From the NCBI GenBank assembly GCA_934216615.1, contig CAKQCB010000003.1:124001-188000 (forward strand): a DNA stretch of 64,000 nucleotides, read 5' to 3'. Within the stretch, counting starts at the first letter, position 1; every line of letters begins with the position of its first letter. A program made the translations under genes and the position numbers. This DNA comes from an uncultured Anaerolineae bacterium. Its GTDB lineage: Bacteria; Chloroflexota; Anaerolineae; Aggregatilineales; Phototrophicaceae. Under the pieces are notes generated by a model, which was not told where the DNA came from, did not search any database, and worked only from the letters and a program-made list of their open reading frames with translations. Shown piece by piece: positions 17,622 through 27,235 of this stretch.

Positions 17622-19868
17622 CTACGGAGATTCTAACGACATTTCTTTGCCATCAATGACCGCGATAAAACGCAGTCCGTTCTTGTTTGCATCGACCTGA
17701 ATCGATGTCCCCGCAGGCGGGTTCGAGCGCAGTAAAAAGTCTGCTAAGGGTTCGCGCACAAACCGACGAATGATGCGTCGAAGCGGGCGTGCCCCGTATT
17801 CAGGTTCGTCATTTTGTGCCATCATCCAATCAATCGCGGCATCGGTAAATTCAAGTTCAATACCCCGTTCCGCGCCCATCTTGGCTTCTTTGGCTAACTG
17901 TAATTTTAAGATATTCCGCAGGCTTTCTTCCGAAAGTGCGTTGAACATGATGATTTCATCAAGGCGGTTCAAAAATTCTGGACGGAACCATTCGCGTACA
18001 TCATCCATCGCTTCTTCGCGAATTTCGTCCGTAATCACTGGAACCGCCAGCGATTCAGAGCCTAAGTTGCTGGTCAAGATGATCACCGTTTCGCTGAAGT
18101 TGGTGGTATTACCACGTCCATCGGTCAAACGGCCTTCTTCGATCACCTGCAATAAGATATCTAGAATGCGAGGGTGTGCTTTTTCAACTTCGTCAAATAA
18201 GACGATGATATAAGGCTGTTGCTTCACCCGTTCGGTCAACTGCCCGCCCGCTTCGCTATCGACATAGCCACTGGGAGAGCCGATCAAACGGTTGAGACTG
18301 CTTTCGTCTTTGAATTCGCTCATGTCGAGCGGGAGCATCGCATCTTCACTGCCGAACATAAATTCAGCCAGCGCACGCGCTAACTCGGTTTTACCCACCC
18401 CGGTCGGGCCAAGGAATAAAAACGCGCCGATGGGACGTTTCGGGTCTTTTAAGCCAACCCGCGCGGTTTTGATCGCCCGACTGACAGCTAGAACCGCTTC
18501 ATCTTGACCGATCAACCGTTCTTGAACATGCTCAACCATACTCGCATAACGCAGGCGTTCGTCTTCGCCCAGTTTGCTCACGGGGATGCCCGTCATCTGG
18601 CTGGCGGTCAGCGTGATGTCCTCTGCGTCCACCGTCGAACCATCACGGATTTCGGCGACAGGCCGTAAGGTGCTGTTATTCAACTTGCTCATGTTAACCA
18701 TCGCGGCGGTGCGGTGAAGCAGTTGTTCTGCACTGCGTGGTAAGGGGGTAGACCCCATATAACGTTTTGCCAAACGAGCCGCCAATGCCAGCGCATCATC
18801 TGAAATTTCGAGCGAGTAATCCGCTTGTAAGTGCGGGCGGGTGACCTTCAAAATCTCGATGGTTTCTTCAATGGACGGTTCAGGCACGCGCAGAAGTTGG
18901 GTATGCTCAACAATCGCATTCACCCCTTGCAGGCGTTGTTGCCATTCTAAATCAGTCGTGGTGCCGATGATGATCGGATCGTATTCTAGGAAGGCTTTTT
19001 GAAGTAACGGCGTCGCCTTCGCAAATTCTGCTTTTAACGGCCCACCAAAAAAACGATGGATATGAGGCACAAATAAAATTCCCCCGCGCGCTTGGTTTAA
19101 ACCCGCGCGAATCGCTTTTTGGTCGTTGTCCAACAAAGCGGTTTCGTCAATTTGCACTAAACTGCCGATGCCTCTTGGCCCTTTGCCTTCGGCGATCAAC
19201 AACGCCAAGCTGTAAGCCAGCGTGCGCTTGCCCACCCCATCCGAGCCTAACAAGATCACATGTCGGCTTACCGATTGGGTGAGGATGTTGACCATGTCGC
19301 GAAGCAACCCTTCACGAAAATAAACCGCTTTGAGATTGCCGGACTTTGCCCCGGCGACAAAATCTTGAACCGTGGTGTCTTTCTTCATCACCTGTGAGTT
19401 GTCCATCAGCATATCGGTGATCGCTTTCGGCGTGATCCCCTGCTGACGTAATAACCCGCTGGTGCTGACGGTGCTTTCTGCAAGCACACGCAATACATGA
19501 TCGGTATCGACGCGCACCTCATCTTGTGAATTGGCGATGCTCAACGCATCATCCACCACAATGATTGTCTGGCGCGACATGGGCACTTGGCGGTTAGCGC
19601 GCGCCACAAAGTCGAGGTTGCCATCTTGGTCACGACGGCTCTCAATCGCTAAATGCACCTGTCGATCTAATTTTTCAAGGTCAACGCCGCGCGTATTCTT
19701 GAAGATTTCGAGAATACGCATCGCGGCGGTATCTTTCCGCCGTAACATCGCCAAAAGGACCAACTCTGGCATGATGACAGATTTGCGATATTCGTCTTTT
19801 AATAAAACGGCATCATTAAAAACCGCATCGAGGTCTTTTGACATCAAATCAGGGTTCAGTGTACCCAT
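17622..19868 (-). CDS. Clp/Hsp100 AAA+ ATPase with degenerate first ATPase domain
   Basis: 748 residues: a Clp N-domain (1-150), a first AAA+ domain (180-400) and a second AAA+ domain (440-748). The second domain is intact: Walker A GPTGVGKT (487-494), Walker B VLFDE (556-560), and FRPEFLNRLDE (628-638). The first is not: Walker A is GSDGVGKRT (208-216) and the Walker B position reads ILFVPHIHRF, lacking the Asp-Glu pair. No coiled-coil middle domain is inserted, unlike ClpB or ClpC, and I see no IGF/LGF loop for ClpP docking. It may be an unfoldase or disaggregase variant rather than a protease subunit. Confidence 0.88.
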   Translation of the reverse strand: MGTLNPDLMSKDLDAVFNDAVLLKDEYRKSVIMPELVLLAMLRRKDTAAMRILEIFKNTRGVDLEKLDRQVHLAIESRRDQDGNLDFVARANRQVPMSRQTIIVVDDALSIANSQDEVRVDTDHVLRVLAESTVSTSGLLRQQGITPKAITDMLMDNSQVMKKDTTVQDFVAGAKSGNLKAVYFREGLLRDMVNILTQSVSRHVILLGSDGVGKRTLAYSLALLIAEGKGPRGIGSLVQIDETALLDNDQKAIRAGLNQARGGILFVPHIHRFFGGPLKAEFAKATPLLQKAFLEYDPIIIGTTTDLEWQQRLQGVNAIVEHTQLLRVPEPSIEETIEILKVTRPHLQADYSLEISDDALALAARLAKRYMGSTPLPRSAEQLLHRTAAMVNMSKLNNSTLRPVAEIRDGSTVDAEDITLTASQMTGIPVSKLGEDERLRYASMVEHVQERLIGQDEAVLAVSRAIKTARVGLKDPKRPIGAFLFLGPTGVGKTELARALAEFMFGSEDAMLPLDMSEFKDESSLNRLIGSPSGYVDSEAGGQLTERVKQQPYIIVLFDEVEKAHPRILDILLQVIEEGRLTDGRGNTTNFSETVIILTSNLGSESLAVPVITDEIREEAMDDVREWFRPEFLNRLDEIIMFNALSEESLRNILKLQLAKEAKMGAERGIELEFTDAAIDWMMAQNDEPEYGARPLRRIIRRFVREPLADFLLRSNPPAGTSIQVDANKNGLRFIAVIDGKEMSLESP

Positions 19869-20023
19869 CCACTTTGTCCTATAGTGTGAACTTTTTGCCT
19901 ATTAAGTTACCTTGAAATACATCTTGAAACAAGCGGTAAGCCTAAAACAAACGCGCGTTTAAAATGAGGGCTTGCGCGTTCTTCGCCTTTGCTCAATCGT
20001 TGAGTATTACGTAATTAAACAAC

Positions 20024-20054
20024 AAACCCTCTCAAAATGACGCTAAGAGGGTTT
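20024..20054. terminator. Intrinsic terminator of the GH3 gene
   Basis: A 9-bp perfect stem AAACCCTCT / AGAGGGTTT, with T-rich sequence following on both strands (GTTGTTT on the minus, ATTTTAT on the plus). It lies 36 bases after the GH3 stop codon. Confidence 0.7.
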
Positions 20055-20089
20055 ATTTTATATAAACAACACCAAATGCCCTAGCGTTA

Positions 20090-21781
20090 TTAAGGTCGCG
20101 CTAATTCACCTGTGAGATCAACCGACAGTACCCCTGTCGCTTCCCGCGCCCCAAAAAGAACGGCGCAGGCCGCAGGCACCGCCGGACGCAGCGAACTATA
20201 CGTCACGACATAAGAAGAAATATTTGGGTAAACACGGTAATCAAACGGCGTGAATAAAGCGACGGCCACTGTTTTATCTTGTGGAAGCGCGTTCACTAAA
20301 GCGGCTTGGTCTGGGTTACGCAATGCGTCATTGGTGAAGACAATCACCGTGTCGGCATTTCGCGCAGCGCCTATCGCCCAGCCAATTTCATCATTGGAGG
20401 GGTTATCGCTCACGCCGACCCACTGGGTCAGCGCGGGGTCCGTATATTGACTACATTCTTGCTGAATCTGGTAACGAGTCGCCAAGAAGATGATCGCCAC
20501 CCGTTGATCGGGTTGAATCGGCAAATGATCGCCATGATCGAAAGCGATAGTCGTGCCTTGCATGAACAATTCTTCGATCAAGCGCGCGTGCGATTCGACA
20601 TCGACACGTTCGGCCGCCGTCGCAGGGTCAAGCGGAACCCAATCTAAAACGCTGTATTGAGCCTTGGCTTCCAAAATCCGCCGTACCGATTCGTTAATGC
20701 GTTCTTCGCTAATGCGACCGTTACGCACCGCATCCACCACTGTTTGGATCGACTGTTCTGCCACAGGCAAACCAGAAGACGGGCCAAGCGCCAGCATATC
20801 GACACCCGCCTCAATCGCCATCAAGAGCGCTTCGTAGAAGTTATAGGTCATATCGACGGCATTCATGTCCATCGCGTCGGTCATGATGATGCCCTCAAAC
20901 CCCATCTGTTCACGCAGTAAGTCATGGACGACCACGCGCGATAACGATGCAGGCATATTCGGGGTGGGGTCTAAAGCGGGATACCACAAATGACCAACCA
21001 TCACCACCGCCGCGCCAGAATCAATCGCCATTTGGAACGGGACTAATTCGACCGATTCAATGCGTTCGAGCGGGTAATCAATGCGGGGCAATTCACCGTG
21101 AGAATCTTGTGCGGTGGGGCCGTGACCCGGAAAGTGTTTGAGCGTCGCCAGAACATTCATGAACTGGGTGCCTCGCACAAAACCGGAAACCCCCGCCCCT
21201 GCGACTTCGGGCAAACTACCAAACGAACGGCGATAAATAATCGGGTTGGTGATGTTGGTTTCTAAATCGGCAACGGGCGCAAGATTCATATTGATGCCAA
21301 CCGCGCTCAATTCTTGCGCGACTGCCATCCCAATCTGCTGTGCCATCGCATCCCCTGACGCGCCGACCAGAACAGGGGCAGGAATGACGGTGAAACCCGC
21401 TTCTTCACTTAAGCGTGCGACGACCCCGCCCTCTTGATCAATCGCGATCAAGAGCGGAACCCCGCCCGCCTCCGTAATCGTTTGTTGGAAGTTGTTCGTC
21501 ATGGTGGTGACGCCCGCGGGACTGGTCACATTCCCTGCGAACATACTGATCGCGCCGGGCTGCCATGTGCGCAAAAATTCCGCACCGACTTCCGTCATGA
21601 CTGACCCGTGAAGGGTCACCATGAACATTTGGGCAACACGCTGTTCCAATGTCATCGACGCGAGTAACGCATCAACATCGGTCTCTAAAACGACAGGGGT
21701 GACTGTCGTCGGCTCTTGAGCCTGTACATTCACCCCCACAATAGCAAACAAGAAACAAATTGTAACGATTAGAAAACGCAT
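20090..21781 (-). CDS. nagZ: Secreted glycoside hydrolase family 3, beta-N-acetylhexosaminidase-like
   Basis: 563 residues with an N-terminal signal peptide (cleavage probably after VQAQ, about 22). The GH3 catalytic domain (about 35-370) contains the NagZ hallmark KHFPGHG, with the His that assists the acid/base step, and the nucleophile Asp in IIMTDAMDM. A C-terminal GH3_C-type domain follows (about 400-560). Enzymes of this type remove N-acetylglucosamine during cell-wall turnover. Export and the extra domain resemble Bacillus rather than E. coli NagZ. Confidence 0.87.
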   Translation of the reverse strand: MRFLIVTICFLFAIVGVNVQAQEPTTVTPVVLETDVDALLASMTLEQRVAQMFMVTLHGSVMTEVGAEFLRTWQPGAISMFAGNVTSPAGVTTMTNNFQQTITEAGGVPLLIAIDQEGGVVARLSEEAGFTVIPAPVLVGASGDAMAQQIGMAVAQELSAVGINMNLAPVADLETNITNPIIYRRSFGSLPEVAGAGVSGFVRGTQFMNVLATLKHFPGHGPTAQDSHGELPRIDYPLERIESVELVPFQMAIDSGAAVVMVGHLWYPALDPTPNMPASLSRVVVHDLLREQMGFEGIIMTDAMDMNAVDMTYNFYEALLMAIEAGVDMLALGPSSGLPVAEQSIQTVVDAVRNGRISEERINESVRRILEAKAQYSVLDWVPLDPATAAERVDVESHARLIEELFMQGTTIAFDHGDHLPIQPDQRVAIIFLATRYQIQQECSQYTDPALTQWVGVSDNPSNDEIGWAIGAARNADTVIVFTNDALRNPDQAALVNALPQDKTVAVALFTPFDYRVYPNISSYVVTYSSLRPAVPAACAVLFGAREATGVLSVDLTGELARP

Positions 21782-21788
21782 TTGAACC

Positions 21789-22651
21789 TTAGTTGGCTTT
21801 ATCGCTTAAACGATAGCCGATACCACGGACATTCACGATCAAATCTTCGTCTTGTCCTGCTTCTTTTAATTTACGGCGTAAGTTGCTGACATGCGGACGC
21901 ACCACTTCGCGCGCCTCAATTTCATCAACGCTATAACCGCGCACTTCGCGAACCAGTTCATTACAGGTTACAACACGGCCACGATGCGCCACCAAGTATA
22001 ACAGCAAATCAAATTCTGTTGGCGTCAGGTCAATCGACTGGTTTTCAACGGCAATTTGATAACGTCCCGGGTAAATCGTTAATGGCCCTAACGTCATAAT
22101 CGTCGCCATGGTCGATTCGCTGATGTTTTCTAATTGATGGTTGGCCATCATAGGCGGGTCAAGTTCCGCACGCGTCGGCACATCGTCCGGCGCATGGTGG
22201 CTAAGTTCTTGTACGCTGTTACGGATCGCATCCAATAGAACACGCCGACGTTTGAGGTTACGCGCCCGTTCGATTCCGCGAGCGACGCTCTGACGTACGT
22301 CTTGGCTGGAGCTTGGCTTGATGAGATAGTCATGTGCGCCTAAACGCAAGGCTTCAACGGCTGTGCTCAAGCTAGGATAGGCCGTCATCAAAATCACGAT
22401 AATATCGGGGTCGATTTCTTTAATACGGCGGACTAATTCCACACCGTCGATGCCGGGGGGCATACGGACATCCGTCAAAATCACATCAAATGTATTGCCG
22501 TGCATCGATTCTAAGGCTTCTTCGCCACTTCGCCACTTCCCGCTTCCCGCACGTTATAGCCGACACGTTGAAGTGTTTTGCTGACTGAATAACGAATGGC
22601 GGCTTCGTCATCAACTACTAACACATGGGCTAGTTCATTGGTTAAATCCAT
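21789..22651 (-). pseudogene. OmpR-type response regulator, frameshifted by an 8-bp duplication
   Basis: The intended gene starts at ATG 22651. The first 40 codons give a good receiver N-terminus, including the acidic pocket VLVVDDEAA. The frame then reads GEVAKKP and stops at TAG 22511-22513. Removing one of two tandem 8-bp copies at 22524-22539 restores SGSGEEALESM-like sequence and joins the frame that continues to 21789: phosphoacceptor Asp in ILTDVRMP, conserved Lys in LIKPSS, and a C-terminal winged helix (about 190-284) with DLTPTEFDLLLYL. The repaired product would be 284 residues. The downstream frame alone, from ATG 22505, lacks the receiver acidic pocket. No kinase gene is adjacent. 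Confidence 0.85.
22524..22539 (-). repeat. 8-bp tandem duplication causing the frameshift
   Basis: GCCACTTC occurs twice back to back on the plus strand (22524-22531 and 22532-22539; GAAGTGGC on the coding strand). With one copy the response-regulator frame is uninterrupted; with two it is shifted. Confidence 0.95.
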
Positions 22652-22832
22652 GATTATTTAACATCCTGTTCACTACGAAGTAGGTCTTTAGCGTATTTTG
22701 TACCGAATGTAATTTTGTTACAGATCATGATACTCATTAACTCTTAATCTGCCAATGTATAACTCACTCTATTACATAAGCCATATTTAACCCTAATACA
22801 TTGGTTTTTCTTAATTATTTTCGCCTCAAGAA

Positions 22833-22860
22833 GATGGATTTAGGCTCTATAAACCCATCC
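22833..22860 (-). terminator. Possible terminator of tilS
   Basis: On the minus strand GATGGGTTTA / TAAATCCATC pairs over 10 bp with one G-U, with a short loop, followed by a weak TTCTTG tail. It is 22 bases after the tilS stop. Confidence 0.4.
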
Positions 22861-22881
22861 AACGAAGCCTTAAATCAAATC

Positions 22882-23919
22882 CTAAAAAATTATTAATATC
22901 GGTTCTAATACGATCCATTCGCGTGTGATGACCGCAAACAGGTTTTCAATCAGGTTATATTTTTTGCCTGTTTCGCCCGTATTGAGTCCATGCGTCACCG
23001 CAAGCACGCGCTCATAACTGAAGTCGCGCACATCCAAACGGTGATAAACCCCCAAACGCTGAACCCCCTGCATCAGCCATCGACGTTGTAACGCGGGGTG
23101 ACACGCTCTAAACACCTGTCGTGAAATCTGCAATCTACCCTCTTGGAACATTTCATAAGGCGTGAGTTTTTCATCCATCTGTGCTGACATATACGCTTCA
23201 TCCACGTGCATCGCTTCGGCCAAGCGGTTCAAGGTGACCTCAATTTGCGGGTTATACGTCTGCAATACAGGGGTTAGCTCATGACGGATACGGTTTCTCA
23301 GATAATCGGTGTCTTGATTGGTCGCATCTTCACGCGGGGTGAGATCGTGAAAACGGCAGTAATCTTCAATGGTAGACCGCGAAATCGACAGCAGAGGACG
23401 AATCAGCGTGAGGTGCGGGGCGTAAGGAACGTTTCCTTTTATAGACATGCCCTTCAGTCCCTTCGCCCCCGTACCTGCTAAAAGATGAAGCAGAACGGTT
23501 TCAGCTTGGTCACCGGCGTGATGCCCAGTTGCGACGATCTGAATGTGATGTTGTTCGGCCACCTGCGCGATAAATTGGTAGCGGGCGATGCGCGCCGCTT
23601 CTTCAATACTCACTTTATTGGCGCGCGAAACGGCCTGTACATCCGCTTGGCCACGCGTACAGCTCACGTTGTGGGTTCGGCAAAACTGTTCTACATACTC
23701 GGCATCTTCAGCGCCCGCCTGCCCCCGCAGTTGGTGATCCAAAGTCACGACATGACACTCAAGTTGAAGTCGTTCGCGCAAGCTCAAGAGGACGTGCAGT
23801 AACGCCAGCGAGTCGGCACCGCCAGAAACGGCCACCAGCACATGATCTTGCGCTTGAAGCAGTTGATGTTGTCGGATGATTTGGAGTACCGCATCTCGAA
23901 AAGGGTGACGACGTGACAT
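22882..23919 (-). CDS. tilS: tRNA(Ile)-lysidine synthase
   Basis: 345 residues. The PP-loop ATP pyrophosphatase motif VSGGADS is at 31-37, followed by conserved VVTLDHQLRG and TGHHAGDQAETVL. TilS converts C34 of the CAU anticodon of one tRNA-Ile to lysidine, so it reads AUA; it is essential in most bacteria. The protein has the catalytic domain plus a helical region and a short tail, shorter than the E. coli enzyme, which carries more C-terminal domain. It is divergent from the next gene. Confidence 0.93.
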   Translation of the reverse strand: MSRRHPFRDAVLQIIRQHQLLQAQDHVLVAVSGGADSLALLHVLLSLRERLQLECHVVTLDHQLRGQAGAEDAEYVEQFCRTHNVSCTRGQADVQAVSRANKVSIEEAARIARYQFIAQVAEQHHIQIVATGHHAGDQAETVLLHLLAGTGAKGLKGMSIKGNVPYAPHLTLIRPLLSISRSTIEDYCRFHDLTPREDATNQDTDYLRNRIRHELTPVLQTYNPQIEVTLNRLAEAMHVDEAYMSAQMDEKLTPYEMFQEGRLQISRQVFRACHPALQRRWLMQGVQRLGVYHRLDVRDFSYERVLAVTHGLNTGETGKKYNLIENLFAVITREWIVLEPILIIF

Positions 23920-24077
23920 AGACTTAAATCCTATGAATTCATGGTCATATTTTAGAGGAAAAAAGAGGATTCATCCTTGCAATATACTCTATATTCAGCC
24001 ATTCTGATGAGCTTCTATCCGAAACAACCCCTTGTATCGTCATCAGGCTTAAAGCCCTTTTACATCTATAAGTGCAT

Positions 24078-25952
24078 ATGAAAAAGCGAAATATCCTACT
24101 CTTTACGATCCTTACGTTCAGTCTCCTTATTGCCGCGTTCATGGGTGGGTGGTCCCAAGGAAACCAAAGCGCCACCGAACAAGTAAACGATGCCGTGGTG
24201 GCCGTTTCTACACAAATCGCCCGCAGCGCTCCATCGCTCACCTCTCCACAGAATGGCACATCTTTCAGCGACATCTCTCAGATGCAGTTGGAATGGCGCT
24301 GGCATCGCCCGCTTGCACCTGATGAAGTCTTTGATGTTCGCGTCTGGCGTGAAGGGGAACCGCCCTACGGTATCGCATGGACGACTGATTCGCTCTTTGA
24401 CTTGCGTCACTGGCTTTTACGCCAAGGCACAGGCACGTATTACTGGGCGATTGCGGTCTTAGAAACCAGCTTCGAAAATGATCAGCAATCTTTCGTCGAA
24501 ATTTCTGATATTTCCCCCACGTTTGAATTCACAGTGGATTCCAATACGATCAACATTTTCAATGTCCCTGAAGGCTTTGAAGCTCAAATGGCGGGTTTAC
24601 TTCCCTTAAATAACCCCAGCGTCATCATGTTTGGGCCGGATGGTGACCTGTACGCGCTGGCGGTGACAGGGCAAATCGTCAAGATGATCGACCAAGACGA
24701 CGATGGTATTTTTGACGATGCGCGCATCCTCTATTCCAATGATGAACGCTTAATCGACCATGCCGTAGGGATGGATTTTTATAACGATACGATTTATGTT
24801 TCTAGCGTCGGTCAAATCAGTACGGTGACGGATGAAGATGGCGATGGTCTTTTAGAGACCGTCACGCCGATCATCACCGACCTGCCCGGCCTTGTATATA
24901 CCTTCCACTCAAACAACGGTATCGCCTTCGGCCCCGACGATAAATTGTATATTTCTGTGGGGTCATCGACCGATCATGGCCCGATTGAATACCCGTTAGA
25001 AGCGTCGATTCTACGCGCCAACCCCGACGGAAGTGATCTCGAAGTTTTTGCGACGGGCTTCCGTAACACCTACGATCTTGCATTCTCGGCTTCGGGTGAT
25101 TTGTTTGGCGCAGATAACAGCCCTGACGCGCTCGGGCCAGACCTGAACTATCTCCCCCCAGAAGAACTGAATCATATTCGTGAAGGTCGTGATTATGGCT
25201 TCCCCTATGTACTTGGCGTGAATCCTTTTTATACGGATGTCACCGACCCTGTGACCGAACTTTTAACGTCGTCTGCCACCAGTGGGCTGACCGTATACGA
25301 AGCGGATCAATTTCCGGAAGCATATCGCGGTATATTTATTGCATTGTATGGGACAGGCGCCGAATATCCGATGGGTTTAGGGTTCAACACAGGTCAAATG
25401 ATCATCCATGTGAGCTTAGAGCCAACAGACGATGGGACGTATACCGGCACATGGCAACCTTTTGCAACGTTTTCTTCCGACCAATTTGCATATCACCCCA
25501 TTGATGTAACCGTCGCGCCGGACGGTTCACTCTATGTTGCAGAATGGACAAGCAGCACAGTTCACCGCATCACCTATACGGGGGAAGTTGAACCACCGAT
25601 CACCGAAGCACAGGAATTGAGTGAAGCGCATGCAGAAAACCTAGAGCTGATTCAATTAGGCGAAGCGATTTACATGTACGGCTCGGGAAATGCGCCGGGG
25701 TGCATCGGGTGTCATCTCTTAGAGCAATATCGTGGCAGTATTGGCCCCAGCCTGCGCAATATTGCTGTGCGCGCAGAAGACCGAATTATGGGGATGAGCG
25801 CAGAAGAATATATTCGCGAGTCGATTATTGATCCCAATGCGTTTACCGTCCCGGGCTATTCCAGCGGGGTGATGTATGGTGGCTACGGTATTCAACTTTC
25901 TGACGAAGAAATTGATGCACTCGTCGCCTATATCTTCTCACTTGCTGAGTAA
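24078..25952 (+). CDS. Secreted sugar/sorbosone dehydrogenase-like beta-propeller fused to cytochrome c
   Basis: About 624 residues from ATG 24078; a GTG two codons earlier is possible. After a signal peptide/anchor (5-25) comes a region of about 110 residues that may be a beta-sandwich, then a six-bladed propeller (about 160-500) like PQQ-dependent glucose/sorbosone dehydrogenases (motifs GLVYTFHSNNGIAFGP and GRDYGFPYVLG). The C-terminal about 95 residues are a class I cytochrome c: heme site CIGCH and a probable axial Met in SGVMYGG. The layout suggests an exported dehydrogenase passing electrons to its own heme. Substrate and cofactor are not certain. Confidence 0.85.
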   Translation: MKKRNILLFTILTFSLLIAAFMGGWSQGNQSATEQVNDAVVAVSTQIARSAPSLTSPQNGTSFSDISQMQLEWRWHRPLAPDEVFDVRVWREGEPPYGIAWTTDSLFDLRHWLLRQGTGTYYWAIAVLETSFENDQQSFVEISDISPTFEFTVDSNTINIFNVPEGFEAQMAGLLPLNNPSVIMFGPDGDLYALAVTGQIVKMIDQDDDGIFDDARILYSNDERLIDHAVGMDFYNDTIYVSSVGQISTVTDEDGDGLLETVTPIITDLPGLVYTFHSNNGIAFGPDDKLYISVGSSTDHGPIEYPLEASILRANPDGSDLEVFATGFRNTYDLAFSASGDLFGADNSPDALGPDLNYLPPEELNHIREGRDYGFPYVLGVNPFYTDVTDPVTELLTSSATSGLTVYEADQFPEAYRGIFIALYGTGAEYPMGLGFNTGQMIIHVSLEPTDDGTYTGTWQPFATFSSDQFAYHPIDVTVAPDGSLYVAEWTSSTVHRITYTGEVEPPITEAQELSEAHAENLELIQLGEAIYMYGSGNAPGCIGCHLLEQYRGSIGPSLRNIAVRAEDRIMGMSAEEYIRESIIDPNAFTVPGYSSGVMYGGYGIQLSDEEIDALVAYIFSLAE

Positions 25953-25960
25953 TTTCTAGG

Positions 25961-25995
25961 GTGACTATGCCTCTAAACAGTTGAGGCATAGTCAC
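25961..25995 (+). terminator. Long hairpin after the dehydrogenase gene
   Basis: GTGACTATGCCTC / GAGGCATAGTCAC, 13 bp perfect with a 9-base loop, 8 bases after the stop. No T-run follows, so termination would be atypical; it may instead protect the 3' end of the transcript. Confidence 0.5.
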
Positions 25996-26078
25996 ATCAC
26001 CCCCGATGTCAACTCATCCAAATGTAAGCAGAAGATGAGTTTTAGTCATCAGTTTTGGCTCATACTCCAAGCACGCTT

Positions 26079-26106
26079 TTGTAAGTCAGTTTAGGCATGC
26101 TATAAT
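26079..26106 (+). promoter_or_regulatory. Promoter of the mre operon
   Basis: A perfect TATAAT (26101-26106) with TTGTAA (26079-26084) 16 bases upstream, about 30 bases before the mreB start. Confidence 0.6.
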
Positions 26107-26138
26107 GCGACGCTGTTCTACGCGGTTGAGGAGTTCCT

Positions 26139-27200
26139 GTGTTAAGTCCGCTTGATTATTTTTTTGGTCTGTTTTCATTAGATATCGGTATTGATCTAGG
26201 AACAGCCAATACACTGGTAAGTGTTCGCGGGAAGGGCATTGTTCTCAATGAACCTTCTTTTGTTGCGGTTGAAAAACGAACGCGAGAGCCAATTGAAGTC
26301 GGTTCGCGCGCAAAAGAAATGTGGAGCAAAAATCCGAAAAACATTCTGATCGTCCGCCCTGTACGGGACGGCGTGATCAGTGAATTTGAAATTACCGAAA
26401 AGATGCTCACGTATCTGATCAATAAGGCACATGAGCAAAGTTGGGTGCCGATTCCGCGTCCCCGCGTTGTTGTGGGGATTCCGAGCGGGGTCACGGAAGT
26501 CGAAAAACGCGCCGTTTACGAAGCGGCGTTGAGCGCAGGCGCGCGTGAAGTCTACTTGATCGAAGAACCTGTTGCCGCCGCCATTGGCGCAGGCCTTCCC
26601 GTTCAAGAAACGCGCGGAAGCATGGTCATTGATATCGGTGGCGGTACGACTGAAGTTGCGATTTTCTCTCTCGGTGGCATTGTCATCAGCCGTTCCATCC
26701 GCGTCGCGGGTGATGAAATGGATGAGGACATCGTCCAGTTTATGCGCACCAAACACAACCTGCTGATTGGTGAACCCACTGCAGAACGCATCAAAATTGA
26801 AATCGGTTCTGCGTTTTCACTGCCTCAAGAACGCACATTCCCCGTCAAAGGGGTAAATTTAGTCACGGGGTTACCCACGTCCATCAACGTCAGTTCCATC
26901 GAAATTCGTGAAGCGATTTCGGGTTCCGTCAACATCATTTTAGATACCGTCAAAGAAGCCTTGGATGCCACCCCGCCGGAACTCGTCGGTGACTTAATGG
27001 AAAGCGGGATTTGTCTCGCAGGCGGTGGCGGTCAACTGCGGGGTTTAGCCGACCGTATCTCACAAGATGTCAATATCAAAGCATGGGTCGCCGACGACGC
27101 CATGACGTGTGTTGCTCGTGGTGCTGGCCGTGTCTTGGAAGATTACAACAATCTACGCCGTTTATTAGTTGGGCTAGAGCGTGGTAGTACACGCCATTAA
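26139..27200 (+). CDS. mreB: Rod-shape-determining actin homologue MreB
   Basis: 353 residues of bacterial actin, forming membrane-bound filaments that guide side-wall synthesis. Visible are phosphate loop 1 (DLGTANTLV), phosphate loop 2 (DIGGGTTEVA), the conserved GIPSGVTEVEKRAV, and the adenosine-region LAGGGGQLRGL. The start is GTG 26139 with GAGGAG 5-6 bases upstream. The short hydrophobic N-terminus (SPLDYFFGLFS) probably contacts the membrane. First gene of mreB-mreC-mreD-mrdA. Confidence 0.97.
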   Translation: MLSPLDYFFGLFSLDIGIDLGTANTLVSVRGKGIVLNEPSFVAVEKRTREPIEVGSRAKEMWSKNPKNILIVRPVRDGVISEFEITEKMLTYLINKAHEQSWVPIPRPRVVVGIPSGVTEVEKRAVYEAALSAGAREVYLIEEPVAAAIGAGLPVQETRGSMVIDIGGGTTEVAIFSLGGIVISRSIRVAGDEMDEDIVQFMRTKHNLLIGEPTAERIKIEIGSAFSLPQERTFPVKGVNLVTGLPTSINVSSIEIREAISGSVNIILDTVKEALDATPPELVGDLMESGICLAGGGGQLRGLADRISQDVNIKAWVADDAMTCVARGAGRVLEDYNNLRRLLVGLERGSTRH

Positions 27201-27235
27201 TCCATGTTCGTGCATAAACTCAATTTGGAAGCGCT

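Noticed and set aside
21789..22505. Response regulator starting at ATG 22505 as a natural gene
   Set aside because: That product would lack the first strand and acidic pocket of the receiver, which are encoded just upstream in another frame joined by the 8-bp repeat.
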